64,000 bases of DNA from Nocardioidaceae bacterium (GCA_030447865.1 JAUJOD010000004.1:91440-155439); one strand, 5' to 3'. Positions 33,145 to 42,801 are shown, counted from the stretch's first letter. Numbers and translations: made by a program. The notes: generated by a model from the sequence alone, not told the origin.

Positions 33145-34052
33145 GGCCGCTCCCTCACATTCACCAGCCGCGGCTTGAAGGACGCGATCTCGGTGACCGT
33201 CTCAGCCGAGGTGAGGAAACGAACCTGAGGCTGGCTTTCGGCCAGAGACCTCATCCGCATGAATGCCGCAAGGAACAACCCCATCAGCAGAACAAGCACC
33301 AGCTGACCTGTGGCGGTCGAGTACGGCTCGACCCAGCCTCGCGCGAACAGCGCCTGGAGTATGGCGAAACCAGTGACCGCGCCCGCGATCCGTTGAGCCT
33401 GACGCCGCAGCCCGCGCCGTTCGAGCTCTACCTTGCGGCGCATCTCCAACTCCGCGCGGGATGAGGTCGCCAGCGAGGTGAGGATCCGGTCGAGCCCACC
33501 TGCGCGCTGCCGTGCGTTGAGCGTCAGGGAAGCGACCACCATGTCCGCCGCCGGATCAGCGACGTCGTCAGCGAACCGGGCGAGCGCCTCAGGCAGGGGG
33601 ACCCGGCCGTCGAGTCGAGCAACCAGATCCCGCAGCGGACGCTGCAACAGGGGTGGCGAGGCGGCCAGTGTCGCGGGGATCGCCTGTTCCAGGCCAGCGG
33701 CGGCACCCGCAGTGTCGCGCAACGATTCTGTCCAGCTCGCAATGGCCTCGATCCTCGCCAGGTCACGTCGCCCGGCTGCAGCACCACCGAAGATCCGAGG
33801 ACCGAGCAACATCAGCCCAGCTGCCGCCAGGCCAGCCACCGGCCAGCGGGTGAGGATGAGGACGATCATCCCGACGGCTGCTGCCCCGGCATAAGTGCGC
33901 AGCACCTTGGGATCTGCTCGACGCGCAACCTTGCGTGGTCTCGGGATCAGCGAGTGTCCTCCGGCCAGCCGCGCCAGTCCGAGCACTCCGAACGCGAACG
34001 CGACAGCGAGCAGCATGAAAGCGAGCATCGACAGTGAGGATGAGCCGACCAT
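33141..34052 (-). CDS. TadB-like inner-membrane platform protein (T2SF family)
   Basis: A 303-residue GspF-domain protein with two N-terminal hydrophobic regions, the conserved segment IASWTESLRDTAGAAAGLEQ (about 105-125), and two C-terminal helices. ATG 34052 is preferred because it forms the TGATG junction with the TadA stop; a GTG nine bases upstream is possible. Confidence 0.87.
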   Translation of the reverse strand: MVGSSSLSMLAFMLLAVAFAFGVLGLARLAGGHSLIPRPRKVARRADPKVLRTYAGAAAVGMIVLILTRWPVAGLAAAGLMLLGPRIFGGAAAGRRDLARIEAIASWTESLRDTAGAAAGLEQAIPATLAASPPLLQRPLRDLVARLDGRVPLPEALARFADDVADPAADMVVASLTLNARQRAGGLDRILTSLATSSRAELEMRRKVELERRGLRRQAQRIAGAVTGFAILQALFARGWVEPYSTATGQLVLVLLMGLFLAAFMRMRSLAESQPQVRFLTSAETVTEIASFKPRLVNVRERP

Positions 34053-35368
34053 CAGGTCCACCCCTCACCCTCGGGACGCCATCCGGCATCGAGGAGGTCG
34101 TCCTGACAACGCACCTGCACGCCCTGGTTGCGGCGTACCTTTCCGCTCGCATGATGTCCCCAGAGCTCATTGGTGGCGAGTTGTCCGTCCTCGGTGATGC
34201 CGGCAACCTCACGAATCGACTCGACCACCCGCCGCTGCACGCCGTTACCACGCAACCGGCGGATGAAAACGATGAAGTCCAGACCTGACGCGACCAGTCG
34301 CACCGTTGCCTCCCAGGGCAGCCGCTCCGGTGCCTGAATCGCATAGGTCGCGATCTTTTGGACGACGTCGGCCGAGGAGTTCGCGTGAATCGTGGACAAC
34401 GACCCGTCGTTGCCTTGGGTCATCGCGTTCAGCATCGTGACAACCTCGTCGCCGAGAACCTCGCCCACGATCACCCGCGAGGGGTTCATCCGAAGGGTGT
34501 CGCGCACCAACTCAGCCATGGTCACCGCACCGGCACCTTCGGCGTTCGGGAGCCGCTCCTCGAACGCGACCGCGTTTGGATGCGCCTCCGCATCCTCGGC
34601 CAGACCCAACTCGAGGGACCTCTCCACAGTCAGGATCCGCTCCTCAGGCGAGATCTCTGTCGCCAACGCTCGCAGCAGCGTGGTCTTCCCGGCGCTGGTC
34701 CCACCCGCGACCATGACGTTCTTACGCGCACGCACCGCCGCCGCGAGGAAGTCAGCCAACTCCTCGTCGAGCGTGTCGAGGCCGATCAGGTCCTTCAAAC
34801 CGACCCGGGCATACCGATGCCGCCGGATCGAGACCACCGGTTCGCGGGTGACCGACTGGACTGCATAAAGCCGGGACCCGTCCGGAAGCCGCAGATTGAC
34901 CCGCACGTTCGCCACGTCGAAGGCACGCGTGGACAGACCCTCGTGGGCGGCGAGAGTCTGGATGGTCTCGATCAGGTCCTCGTTCGACGCCGCGACGGGA
35001 CGGACCTTCGTGGTCGAGCCGTCGGCGTATTCCACGAACACATGCCGGTAGCCATTGATATCGATGTTTTCCACAGACTCATCGTCCAGCAGGACTTGCA
35101 GACTGCCTGCCCCGAACAGTCGGGCTTCAAGAGCCTCGACCAGGTCCTGGCGCGTCTCCCATGCGATCCCCTCGGCACCAGACTCAGCCAACTGTGCCTC
35201 GTGGTCGGTGACCACGCGCTGGACCAGAGCCTTGCCCTGCTGGTGCGCATCCTCCCCCGCCAACGCCGGCAGCCCGGCGGCGCGGCGCCGCTCCACCTCC
35301 ACTTGACGGAGTTGACCCAACTCGGCCTGCAACCGTTTGACCAAAACGTAGTCCAAGTCCGCCGTCAC
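34052..35368 (-). CDS. TadA/CpaF-type secretion ATPase
   Basis: A 438-residue hexameric ATPase that drives Flp pilus assembly. It shows an N-terminal helical region, then VRVNLRLPDGSRLYAV, Walker A AGGTSAGKTT (residues 221-230), the Asp box (ERILTVERSLELGL, here with Glu-Arg in the usual EDxxEL position) and the Walker B/His region (RMNPSRVIVGEVLGDEV; STIHANSS). Start is GTG 35368, in a GTGA overlap with the upstream gene; the open frame upstream of it is not coding. Confidence 0.9.
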   Translation of the reverse strand: MTADLDYVLVKRLQAELGQLRQVEVERRRAAGLPALAGEDAHQQGKALVQRVVTDHEAQLAESGAEGIAWETRQDLVEALEARLFGAGSLQVLLDDESVENIDINGYRHVFVEYADGSTTKVRPVAASNEDLIETIQTLAAHEGLSTRAFDVANVRVNLRLPDGSRLYAVQSVTREPVVSIRRHRYARVGLKDLIGLDTLDEELADFLAAAVRARKNVMVAGGTSAGKTTLLRALATEISPEERILTVERSLELGLAEDAEAHPNAVAFEERLPNAEGAGAVTMAELVRDTLRMNPSRVIVGEVLGDEVVTMLNAMTQGNDGSLSTIHANSSADVVQKIATYAIQAPERLPWEATVRLVASGLDFIVFIRRLRGNGVQRRVVESIREVAGITEDGQLATNELWGHHASGKVRRNQGVQVRCQDDLLDAGWRPEGEGWT

Positions 35369-36180
35369 AGACCCTCCCGCGTGACATCCCCCGAGACGGC
35401 TCCTACGGCATTTGGCTCGAGCAGGCTGGCGACGGCAGTTGCCAGCGTCCGGGCTGTACGCAGCAGCGGCGTCCGGGCGAGTCGCCCTGCCGGGTCCTCC
35501 CCGGCCTCCAGCCGGCCCACCGCGGCGGCATCGAGAGCGAGGAAGCCAGCACCGACGATCAGGGGCCCCGCAATGGTCTCGGCCAGGATCGTCTGAAGGT
35601 CGCCGACGTCTGCCTTCCCGTGACGGTTCGGAGATACAAGTACCGGAAAGACCCGCGGCGGCGCGCCACGAATCGCGGCCAGTGTCGGAACTAGCCGGTT
35701 GAGCCGCTCCCGTATCCGGATCACCGATCCGGCATCCGGTCTCGCCACCGCGATTACGACGTCCGCGCGTACGGCCACCGGCATGAGTGGTGAGGCCGCG
35801 TGCAGTCGACCCAGGTCGGCGACGACCGGCACGGTCGACGCGACGAGCGCCGCCGCGAACGGTTCCCAATCCGGGACGCCAGAGAGCTGCTCGGCCACCA
35901 GATGCCCCGGCACAACAGACAGCTGATCGTTGACGTGTTGGGCGTAGCGGGACACGAGGGCCGGGGAGTGGCTTGTACGGGCGGCGGTCGCCACGGTCAG
36001 CACAGTGGGCGCCTCGGGCAAAGCCGCGCCTGTCTTGGCGCGCAGTCGAATGGCCAGATCGCCGCCGTACGGGTCGGCTTCAACCAGCACCGCCGGACTC
36101 GACCACACCGAAGCAAGTGCGAGCGCGACAGTCGTGGCTCCCGGTGACCCCTTATCCGAACAGACCGCGAGCAGCATCAC
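35365..36180 (-). CDS. CpaE/TadZ-like ParA-family localisation protein
   Basis: A 271-residue ParA-fold protein beginning almost at the P-loop (LLAVCSDKGSPGATTVALAL). The usual GKT is replaced by GATT, as often seen in actinobacterial Tad operons. VLVEADPYGGDLAIRL and VVADLGRLHAASPLMPV match switch regions. TadZ/CpaE proteins place the pilus machine at a cell site. Overlaps both neighbours. Confidence 0.8.
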   Translation of the reverse strand: MMLLAVCSDKGSPGATTVALALASVWSSPAVLVEADPYGGDLAIRLRAKTGAALPEAPTVLTVATAARTSHSPALVSRYAQHVNDQLSVVPGHLVAEQLSGVPDWEPFAAALVASTVPVVADLGRLHAASPLMPVAVRADVVIAVARPDAGSVIRIRERLNRLVPTLAAIRGAPPRVFPVLVSPNRHGKADVGDLQTILAETIAGPLIVGAGFLALDAAAVGRLEAGEDPAGRLARTPLLRTARTLATAVASLLEPNAVGAVSGDVTREGL

Positions 36181-36884
36181 CGATCACCGCCCGTGGGGGC
36201 TTGAACTACCGCGACCCGGCCAGCGGCACCGTATGCCGCTACGCGGTTCGCCTGACCCGCAGGAACGACCAACGTAAGCCGCGTCCCGGCGCCCTCGACC
36301 TTGACCGCCGACGACACCGTCACCTGGTCGGCAAGAACCATTGGGGACTCCAACTCGTTCGCAGTGCTCGGATCGCCCATGGGGGGAACCGCAAGCACCG
36401 TCACGACGTCACCAGGGACAAGTCCGCCCGGCACCCTGGTCGCGTCGAGTTCGACACCCACGACGCGTTGGTTCGGCCCGGGGGTCGGGTCGCTGGTCAG
36501 CATGTCGTGGTTTAGCACCTGACCGGGCACCAGCCCAACCGCCGCCGTACTCCCCACAATGCTGTCGACCTCGCCGACACTGATCGCGTCTCCGACACCA
36601 GCGACCTCCAGGACCGTCAAGTCGTCGCGTTCAATTGCCGATCCCACCGGAACGGCGACCCCGACGGCGAGGACCTCCTGTCGGTCGCTCTTCTGCTGCC
36701 ACAGCCACCCGGCTGCGAGCATCGTGACTAGCACGAACAAGACGGCTGCAGCCCACTGTCCATACCGCCGCGGCACCCTCGGCAGGTCACGTCCGCGACG
36801 CAAGAGGTCAGCCGCAGCTCGCTGGCCACTGGCATCCCCTGCTTTCGTGGTTGGGCGCTGGTCGGAATCGGAGCGCGTCGTCAC
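36177..36884 (-). CDS. CpaB-like SAF-domain protein
   Basis: A 235-residue protein from GTG 36884, which overlaps the stop of the preceding gene (GTGA). A basic N-terminus is followed by one membrane helix (WAAAVLFVLVTMLAAGWLWQ) and a SAF domain (VGVAVPVGSAIERDDLTVLE, VGLVPGQVLNHDML). In Flp systems CpaB stabilises the export complex outside the membrane; in a monoderm it would stand on the outer face. Confidence 0.82.
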   Translation of the reverse strand: MTTRSDSDQRPTTKAGDASGQRAAADLLRRGRDLPRVPRRYGQWAAAVLFVLVTMLAAGWLWQQKSDRQEVLAVGVAVPVGSAIERDDLTVLEVAGVGDAISVGEVDSIVGSTAAVGLVPGQVLNHDMLTSDPTPGPNQRVVGVELDATRVPGGLVPGDVVTVLAVPPMGDPSTANELESPMVLADQVTVSSAVKVEGAGTRLTLVVPAGQANRVAAYGAAGRVAVVQAPTGGDR

Positions 36885-37789
36885 TGAACCACCACGGTCT
36901 GCCGTTGCAGCACTTGCATCCTTCCCACGCCGGCCGGTGCATCCACCAAGCCCAAGGAGCCGGAACCACTGGTGCACGCGCCCACACAAACCCAGTCCAC
37001 TTGGTACTGGATCGTCGCCGATAAGGCGAACGCCCCATTAGAAGCTGAACGCGAGGTCACCTCATAGGTGTAACCACATGTGGTGGTGGCTGCATCGGTC
37101 ATGCCGGAGTGCCAGGCGCGACCCGGCACGTAGCAGGTCTTCGTCGCGGGGCCTATGTCCCAAACGACCCGGTCGGGCCGTGCCGTGACCGTTACCGAGG
37201 TGCCGCCCGCCGTGACGGTCTTGGTCAGAGTCGTCCATTGGGAGTCTGGAACCCACAGCCAGTTCTCGACACCGACATAGGTATGGGCAGGGTGCTTCGG
37301 TGCTGTATGCACATTTGCAGTCTGGAGCGGGAGTAGTCCCATTGCTTGTTGTGCCAGCACGCCCGGATCGGCAAGTCCCGGTTCTGCGCCTGGGGGCAGC
37401 CAGAACATGACAACGGGGTCGCTATCGACCAAGAGGGCGCACATCCAGATGGATCCATCAGCGTGCCCCCTCCAGACCGGGTTGTCTCTTGGCACGTCGA
37501 CCTGATGGATCCAGCACTGGTGAACGTCATCCCAGAATCCCCACTTGGTCACACAGTCAACGGGTGCCCCGTTGCTTCGATGGCAGGTGCTCGGACCAGG
37601 CGTCGACCGTCCGTCGTCGCCGGGGTCTCCAGGCAGTCCCGGTTCCGTCACCACGATGCAAATAACGCCCCCGCCCGGTGCCGGTGCCGGAGTCTGTCCG
37701 GGAGGACAGGCACCGGCGAACGCACTCGTCGTAGTAAAGACCAGCTGCGCGGCGAGCAAGACCGCTGTGGCCACCACCCGTGTCAGCAT
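36881..37789 (-). CDS. Secreted protein of the Tad operon, unknown function
   Basis: A 302-residue exported protein. The start ATG 37789 gives a clean signal peptide (VVATAVLLAAQLVFTTTSAF, then AGAC as likely cleavage end) followed by a Pro/Gly-rich region. Six or more cysteines suggest disulfides. The Trp-rich middle (QCWIHQVDVPRDNPVWRG) and the repeated Val/Thr strands suggest a beta-rich surface protein. Such genes are common in actinobacterial Tad operons, possibly as pilus-associated adhesins; that is inference. Confidence 0.75.
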   Translation of the reverse strand: MLTRVVATAVLLAAQLVFTTTSAFAGACPPGQTPAPAPGGGVICIVVTEPGLPGDPGDDGRSTPGPSTCHRSNGAPVDCVTKWGFWDDVHQCWIHQVDVPRDNPVWRGHADGSIWMCALLVDSDPVVMFWLPPGAEPGLADPGVLAQQAMGLLPLQTANVHTAPKHPAHTYVGVENWLWVPDSQWTTLTKTVTAGGTSVTVTARPDRVVWDIGPATKTCYVPGRAWHSGMTDAATTTCGYTYEVTSRSASNGAFALSATIQYQVDWVCVGACTSGSGSLGLVDAPAGVGRMQVLQRQTVVVQ

Positions 37790-38406
37790 GACGGCCCCAC
37801 CCGCTCCAAGAAGACGCGCCACCAGGTTTCATCCGCCAGTCGGAAGAGCGAGACGTTCACGATCTTCGGGGTCGGCTTTGGCTGACGGATGGGTTTGCCG
37901 TTCTGGAACACCTTTACCCCCTTGGAGATCCCACAGACGCGAAGCTCAACTGATCCGCTTCCGTCGTCACCGAGTTTGATGCGCGTGGGCCTAACTCGGA
38001 TCGTTTGGCCGCGGCCTTCTATTTGGATCCCATCCGCTTCACGCTTGCGGAGCACGTTCCAATAGGTGAGCCAGTCCCCGCTGTACTTCTTGTAGTAGCG
38101 CTTCGCCTGCGGCGTGGCCTTGCCGACAGCCAGGATCTTCGCCTGCTCATCCGCAAAGTGATCGTAGGCGGCGACCGCCTCCGCATAGGCCTTCCGCTCC
38201 TCGCTGCTGTACTTCGCCAAGTACGGCGGGACCGTTGACGTCGACGGAGTCGATGGCGCGATCGGGGAGCTCGAAGGCGCGCGAGGGGAACTCGCCGTCG
38301 TTGTGTGCGACGACGAACTGGAGCGTGGGACCGCGTTATCGGTGCAGGAAGCGCACGACAACACCAGGAGCGTTGCCGTGACAGCGATCCAACGGGCCCG
38401 AGGCAT
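37783..38406 (-). CDS. Putative lipoprotein, first gene of the Tad operon
   Basis: A 207-residue exported protein. ATG 38406 is preceded by GGGGAGA at good spacing. The signal (WIAVTATLLVLSCASC) ends in a lipobox-like site, followed by a 40-residue Ser/Thr/Pro linker and a folded domain with one Cys pair (VCGI and the C-terminal Cys). No family recognised. It opens the run of twelve minus-strand genes, so the operon promoter should lie between 38407 and about 38500. Confidence 0.75.
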   Translation of the reverse strand: MPRARWIAVTATLLVLSCASCTDNAVPRSSSSSHTTTASSPRAPSSSPIAPSTPSTSTVPPYLAKYSSEERKAYAEAVAAYDHFADEQAKILAVGKATPQAKRYYKKYSGDWLTYWNVLRKREADGIQIEGRGQTIRVRPTRIKLGDDGSGSVELRVCGISKGVKVFQNGKPIRQPKPTPKIVNVSLFRLADETWWRVFLERVGPSC

Positions 38407-38599
38407 TCTCACTCTCCCCAGAGGTCAGGCGCACGGTTGCGAGTGGTCAGACTACGAGGATGCGTCGTATGCATGTTGACGGCCCCGCACCTCCGGTAAC
38501 GCCACTCCACCATGGGGTCCCCTAGCTCTTAGTGCCCACAGGCGCTTCGCTTGCGAGTACGTGGACACGTGTGCCGCCATCTTGATGGAAAGAACCGGG

Positions 38600-38950
38600 C
38601 GGCGGTGGACTGGATAGGCTTCCTGTGGAAAACACTCGACGGGCTCTGGCGGCGGCTAATCGCATGAACTGCTGATAGGCCGATGGTCAGCTTGGCGAGC
38701 TTTTCAGTTCCCGCGGCCAAACATGCGAAGAGAGGATCGGCGTCCCTGGATGCGGTCGCTACGTGATCCAAGTGCTGGAGGCCCTGCCCACGTGAGGCTG
38801 ACGGCAGCTCGATCTCGCGAGCGACAGTGACCCAAGCGGGATACTCGGGGGTGCCCATGGACGTGCCTGCTGGACTTCGGCGGCAACCTGTTCAGTCAGG
38901 AACCTTCGCAGGCGATGCGGTGACCTCGGCGTCGAGGTCAAGGAGTGCAG
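38600..38950 (-). pseudogene. Decayed gene of unknown family
   Basis: Protein-like sequence appears in two frames: FLTEQVAAEVQQAR near 38880-38925, then, after a shift, YPAWVTVAREIELPSASRGQ and AAGTEKLAKLTIGL down to about 38680. The rest toward 38529 loses coding character. I read this as a frameshifted, truncated gene. Function unknown. Confidence 0.5.
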
Positions 38951-39099
38951 CCTGGCCTGACGGAGACCCCGGCAATAGAACCCATCCGGGGCGGCGCACA
39001 TAAGATCACAACCCGGACGGTGTGCAGAGGCGGGCGATCACCTCTGCGGGTGCGACCACGGCGCGGCGCTGGGCCGCGGGTTGACGGCGCTCCACGCGG

Positions 39100-39365
39100 G
39101 CAACGTCGGCGGGAAGTCGTCCTGCCAGCATCATTCGCAGCCGGTCGTCCTGCTTGTCGCCTTCATGCGGCGAACGCACGCCACTACGTGGGAGGACCTG
39201 TTGACGTTCACCACGTCATGCCGCTCCACAAGATTGGCGACAGCCTCACCGGCATGAGCGACTTGGCGCTGGTCCTCCGACTTGCCATCGGGTTCTTCAC
39301 AAGCAGTGGCCGATCATCACTCCGGCCGAGCTGTCCAACCCCACCCGCTGGCACTTTGCAGCCCC
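39100..39365 (+). pseudogene. HNH endonuclease remnant (McrA-like C-terminus)
   Basis: The core VDVHHVMPLHKIGDSLTGMS followed by DLALV is the first half of an HNH nuclease finger in one frame; the second half (CHRVLHKQWPIITPAELSNP) is in another frame from about 39275. The CPxC knuckle that should join them is destroyed. Upstream sequence is partly recognisable only. A dead restriction-like nuclease. Confidence 0.6.
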
Positions 39366-39528
39366 GCCAGGGCAGCACTCTCCCCTCGGACCCCCTGAGG
39401 GCTGGGCGTCGCTGTGCGAAGCCGTTAGTTCCACCACCTCGGCCCTACCACTGCACCGCTGGAGGACCGCTGCGACGATTCCTGCACTCCACACCGACTG
39501 CTAGCCCCCACGAGTTCTCCGCCTCATA

Positions 39529-40643
39529 ATGAGCGACATGAGGTACCGCGGATTCAACGGCGAGATCGAGACCGACGGACGGACGCTAGCCATCACTCGT
39601 TCTGGCTTAGTTGCACGGGGTGCGTTCGGAAAGAACGTTGAGCCTCGAGTTATTCCCTTGCGGGCCATCCGCGGCGTACGCCTGAAGCCAGCCACCCGCC
39701 TGATGAATGGATGGCTTCAACTACTCCTCGGTGGTGGAGACACGCCAGAGTTATCAACGGGTACCGCTCCGAGCAACGGCGACACTGTCATGTTCACTCA
39801 CAAGAACCGTGAGGCGTTCGGGCAGCTGCATCGCTGGTTGGAATCCGTGGCGGCGGAGAATACTGCTCATGAGGTTGACCCGTCGGCCTTCCCCGTTACA
39901 GGGGGAGGCGGTCAAGCCGGCCGTCTTGACGCTCTCGCGGCGAAGGCGACTGCAGCAGCTGACAGGGCGGCTGCAGCAGCTGACCGGTCGAGAAGGGTCG
40001 AACAAGAAGCGGCTGCTGCGGACCCCTGGTACCAGGACATCGCGATGGTTGGAACACGGCCAAGTGGCAAGGCGCATCGCACGGTCGTTGGGCACGCCGA
40101 TGCGGATGAGAAGCCGTGGTTGCTCATCGGCAGCGGAGCAGCGGGAGTGCTGGCCGCTTTCGATGACCGTCTGCTGATTGTAAAGACGGGTGCCATGACC
40201 GGATTCATGGCGGGGTCACTAGGGGGTGGACGGATTTCGACATTCCCCTACGCTGAGATAACGGGCGTCGAGTACAACGCCGGCATGTTGAACGGGTCTT
40301 GGAAGTCCTCACCCCCAGCTACCAAGGCACCGCTAACAAAGACTTCTGGCGCGGGGCCGACCAGAGCCGCAACGCGGACAGTAACGATCCATGGACCCTG
40401 TCCAACTGCCTGCCGTTGCACAAAGCGGTTTACCGGCAGCCTGCGCCACACCTCAATGACTTACGTAAGAGAATCGCCGCAGCGAAACAGGGCCCGGTTC
40501 AGGTCGCAACCCCAGTTCCTCCACCCCCAGCAGCGGGGCTCGGCGATGAGCTGCGCAAACTTGCGGAGTTACATGATCAAGGCGTCCTCAACGATGAGGA
40601 GTTCACAGCAGCAAAACAAGCTGTCATCGCACGCAAGCCGTGA
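39529..40643 (+). pseudogene. DUF4429-like/SHOCT protein split by one frameshift
   Basis: From ATG 39529 a PH-like DUF4429 domain runs (RGFNGEIETDGRTLAITRSG, IPLRAIRGVRLKPATRLMNG), then an Ala/Arg coiled stretch and a second PH-like domain (FDDRLLIVKTGAMTGFMAGS). Near 40293-40300 the frame shifts by one base: EYNAGMLNG continues as EVLTPSYQGTANKDFWRG in the next frame and ends with a clear SHOCT domain (GLGDELRKLAELHDQGVLND) at 40643. Repairing one base restores about 370 residues. A real lesion or a base-call error are both possible. Confidence 0.75.
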
Positions 40644-40697
40644 ACGAACATGAGTTCACCTCGCCCGCCACCGTCTGGTCAAATGTCGACCGTTCTC

Positions 40698-40922
40698 TCA
40701 CCGGTGGGGGGATGAGTCATAGCCACGACGGGTGCAGCCATGCTCAGGCCATCGGTCATCGAGGCTCGCGACAAAAGCAACCAAGTCGTCCGTGAGTACT
40801 CGCCGACACCCGTCGACACGCACCGAACGTAGGCTCCCGCTCGCCATTAGTTCGTACACCTTGGCCCGGCTTATGCCTAGTCGGGCGGCCACGTCAGGGA
40901 CCTTTAAGAGCAGTGTTTCCAC
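40698..40922 (-). CDS. Excisionase-like HTH (MerR-type) DNA-binding protein
   Basis: A 74-residue protein from GTG 40922, with GAGGAG six bases upstream. KVPDVAARLGISRAKVYELM and the wing GSLRSVRVDGCRRVLTDDLV match the helix-turn-helix family of excisionases and recombination directionality factors. It is probably the partner of the integrase at 45808-46989, although the defence genes now lie between them. Longer upstream frames are not coding. Confidence 0.75.
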   Translation of the reverse strand: METLLLKVPDVAARLGISRAKVYELMASGSLRSVRVDGCRRVLTDDLVAFVASLDDRWPEHGCTRRGYDSSPHR

Positions 40923-41059
40923 CGTCGACTCCTCAGAACGTCGGTCTGACAACACAGGTAGGCGACTCTGCCGTACGTGGACACGCCCCGAAGAAGGGCA
41001 GACTCGCGCGGCTCCGACCAACCCGGGGCCAAGAACGGGCCGTCGAGCTGGTCCGGGGG

Positions 41060-41290
41060 CTGACCGGTCGCGTGACGGCGGGACCGCTGCCCGACCCAAT
41101 CGGGAACCCCACACTCGCCAGCCGGCGGCGCGAGTCTTGCGACTGGAAGCGAGAGCGCTTGGCGCCAGCAGCTAGGGCGGTCACCTGCTCGACCGGCCAA
41201 CGCACGCCGTCGATTTCGGCCCAGTACTCCCTGACCTCCTCAGGGACATGGGGGGCTCAGGCGGGCGGGAACCAACTCCGGCGTGAGCTC
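41060..41290 (-). pseudogene. Remnant of an actinobacterial gene of unknown function
   Basis: One frame reads PEEVREYWAEIDGVRWPVEQ and continues RSRFQSQDSRRRLASVGFPI, a pattern that I have seen as a small C-terminal domain in actinobacterial proteins. A stop lies upstream (near 41270) and the sequence after 41110 is random, so the gene is broken at both ends. The remaining parts of 40923-41454 hold no other signal I can support. Confidence 0.4.
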
Positions 41291-41454
41291 GAAACGGTCC
41301 CCGCCGCCAGCGTGAATTCCTTGGGGCTGTTGTAGCGCACGGAGTCGACAGTCCGCCGTGGTCTTCAGGCACCCGCGCGGCGCACGGGGGATGTCGGAGG
41401 CGACTCGTACAGTCGAAGTCCGAACAGGCCCTCGGGTCGATCCCTTCTCAGGGA

Positions 41455-42801
41455 TTGGAGGATTTCACCGCCTTGGCTGATCGCAAGAAGTTCACCAAGA
41501 GCCAGCAGATCGGTGAGTCCGGTCATGCCCTCATTCACCGACGGGTGGCCGCCATGGGCCACGTTTGGCACCAGCGCGCTGTCGACGTGGGCATCGACGG
41601 GGAGATCGAACTGTTCGACCCCGCGACGAGTGAAGCCACCAGCGCATCTGTCCTCGTGCAGAGCAAAGCGCACGACAACGCCATCCCCGGCGAGAACGAC
41701 GATCAGATCAGCTATCCGCTGAAGCAGAAGGACTTGGAGTACTGGCTGAAGGCCAACCTACCGGTGATCCTCGTCGTCTCACGCCCGAGCACCGACGAGG
41801 CGTGGTGGGTGGATATCCAGGCGTACTTCTCTGATCCCGCCAGGCGAGCGCGCGCCCGCGTGGAGATCGACAAGGGAGCGATGGTCTTCACGGGTGACGT
41901 CACCGAGCAGTTCTTCGCCATCGCCGATCCGCGTGGACGCGCCTATGCCCCCGGAGCTGAAGAGCGCACCGAGACACTTCTTTCCAACCTGTTGTCGGTT
42001 GCGCAGCCCGAGACGTACCTCTCGTCCAGGGCGCGGGTCCGGCGCGCTGGCGATGTCTACCGTGCCCAGCGTGACACTGGACTCGAACTGCGTCATGACT
42101 TCGTGCTGCACGGCGGGCGGCTGCTGACGTGGCGGCCGGTCGAGGGCACGGCCCTTGCCGGTGTCGTTGAAGGCGAATCCTCCGAGCATCCCATCGGGGA
42201 GCTTCTCGACAAGGGGCCAGACGGCGAGCGGCGCTTGGTCTGGCTGCTCAACGGAGGGATGCGGGAGGACCTGAAGGCCGAGTGCAGCTGGCACGGCCGG
42301 CGGCACCTGCTCTACTTCCACGCCACGGACGACCTGTCGCCCAAGAAAATAAACACCAGCGGCACCAACTGGCGAACGGTGTTCAAGGGCTACCCGAAGC
42401 CCAGTGACCCGACGCAGATGAAGTACTACAGGCACTCGGCGCTGGAGTGGCAGTTCATCCCAGCAGATGATGGTTGGTACTGCGCCCTGACGCCGACCTA
42501 CTTCTACTCCCACGACGGAGCGAGCGAGTCGCGCTTCTCGCACAGCTACCTCTCGGGCATCAAGCGCAGGGAGAAGAACACGGCCGTGCTCCAGGAGACG
42601 AAGATGTGGGCCACGTACCTCCGCAACGAGGACACCCTCCTCACCGAGAACACCAGGATCCTGGAGTTCGGAGAGCTTGCGTCGTTCCAGGTTCATCGCG
42701 GCATCACCGACGAGTCATGGAAGAGGGGCGCTGACCGTGACGAGCGGGAAGACGACGAGAGGTCGAGCGACGTTGTCTCACTGTTCGAGGAGCCGGCATG
42801 A
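41455..42801 (+). CDS. DUF4365-type (DREN) nuclease with APAZ-like C-terminus, SPARDA effector
   Basis: A 448-residue protein. Residues about 15-170 are a DUF4365 restriction-nuclease-like domain: Glu21 in IGESGHALIHRR, Asp48-Gly-Glu50 in VDVGIDGEIEL and QSK (69-71) fit a PD-(D/E)xK core. Residues about 190-430 hold an APAZ-like region with RHSALEWQFIPADDGWYCAL, PTYFYSHDGAS and IKRREKNTAVLQETKMWATY. In SPARDA systems the nuclease-APAZ protein binds the short Argonaute and, when a guide finds target DNA, cuts DNA and RNA widely, killing or stalling the cell. Start is TTG 41455 or TTG 41473 (GGAGG at 41457-41461). Its stop overlaps the pAgo start by four bases. Confidence 0.82.
   Translation: MEDFTALADRKKFTKSQQIGESGHALIHRRVAAMGHVWHQRAVDVGIDGEIELFDPATSEATSASVLVQSKAHDNAIPGENDDQISYPLKQKDLEYWLKANLPVILVVSRPSTDEAWWVDIQAYFSDPARRARARVEIDKGAMVFTGDVTEQFFAIADPRGRAYAPGAEERTETLLSNLLSVAQPETYLSSRARVRRAGDVYRAQRDTGLELRHDFVLHGGRLLTWRPVEGTALAGVVEGESSEHPIGELLDKGPDGERRLVWLLNGGMREDLKAECSWHGRRHLLYFHATDDLSPKKINTSGTNWRTVFKGYPKPSDPTQMKYYRHSALEWQFIPADDGWYCALTPTYFYSHDGASESRFSHSYLSGIKRREKNTAVLQETKMWATYLRNEDTLLTENTRILEFGELASFQVHRGITDESWKRGADRDEREDDERSSDVVSLFEEPA

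Noticed and set aside
34052..35869. 605-residue TadA with N-terminal extension
   Set aside because: The extra 167 residues are a shadow of the CpaE-like gene; GTG 35368 with GTGA overlap gives a normal TadA.
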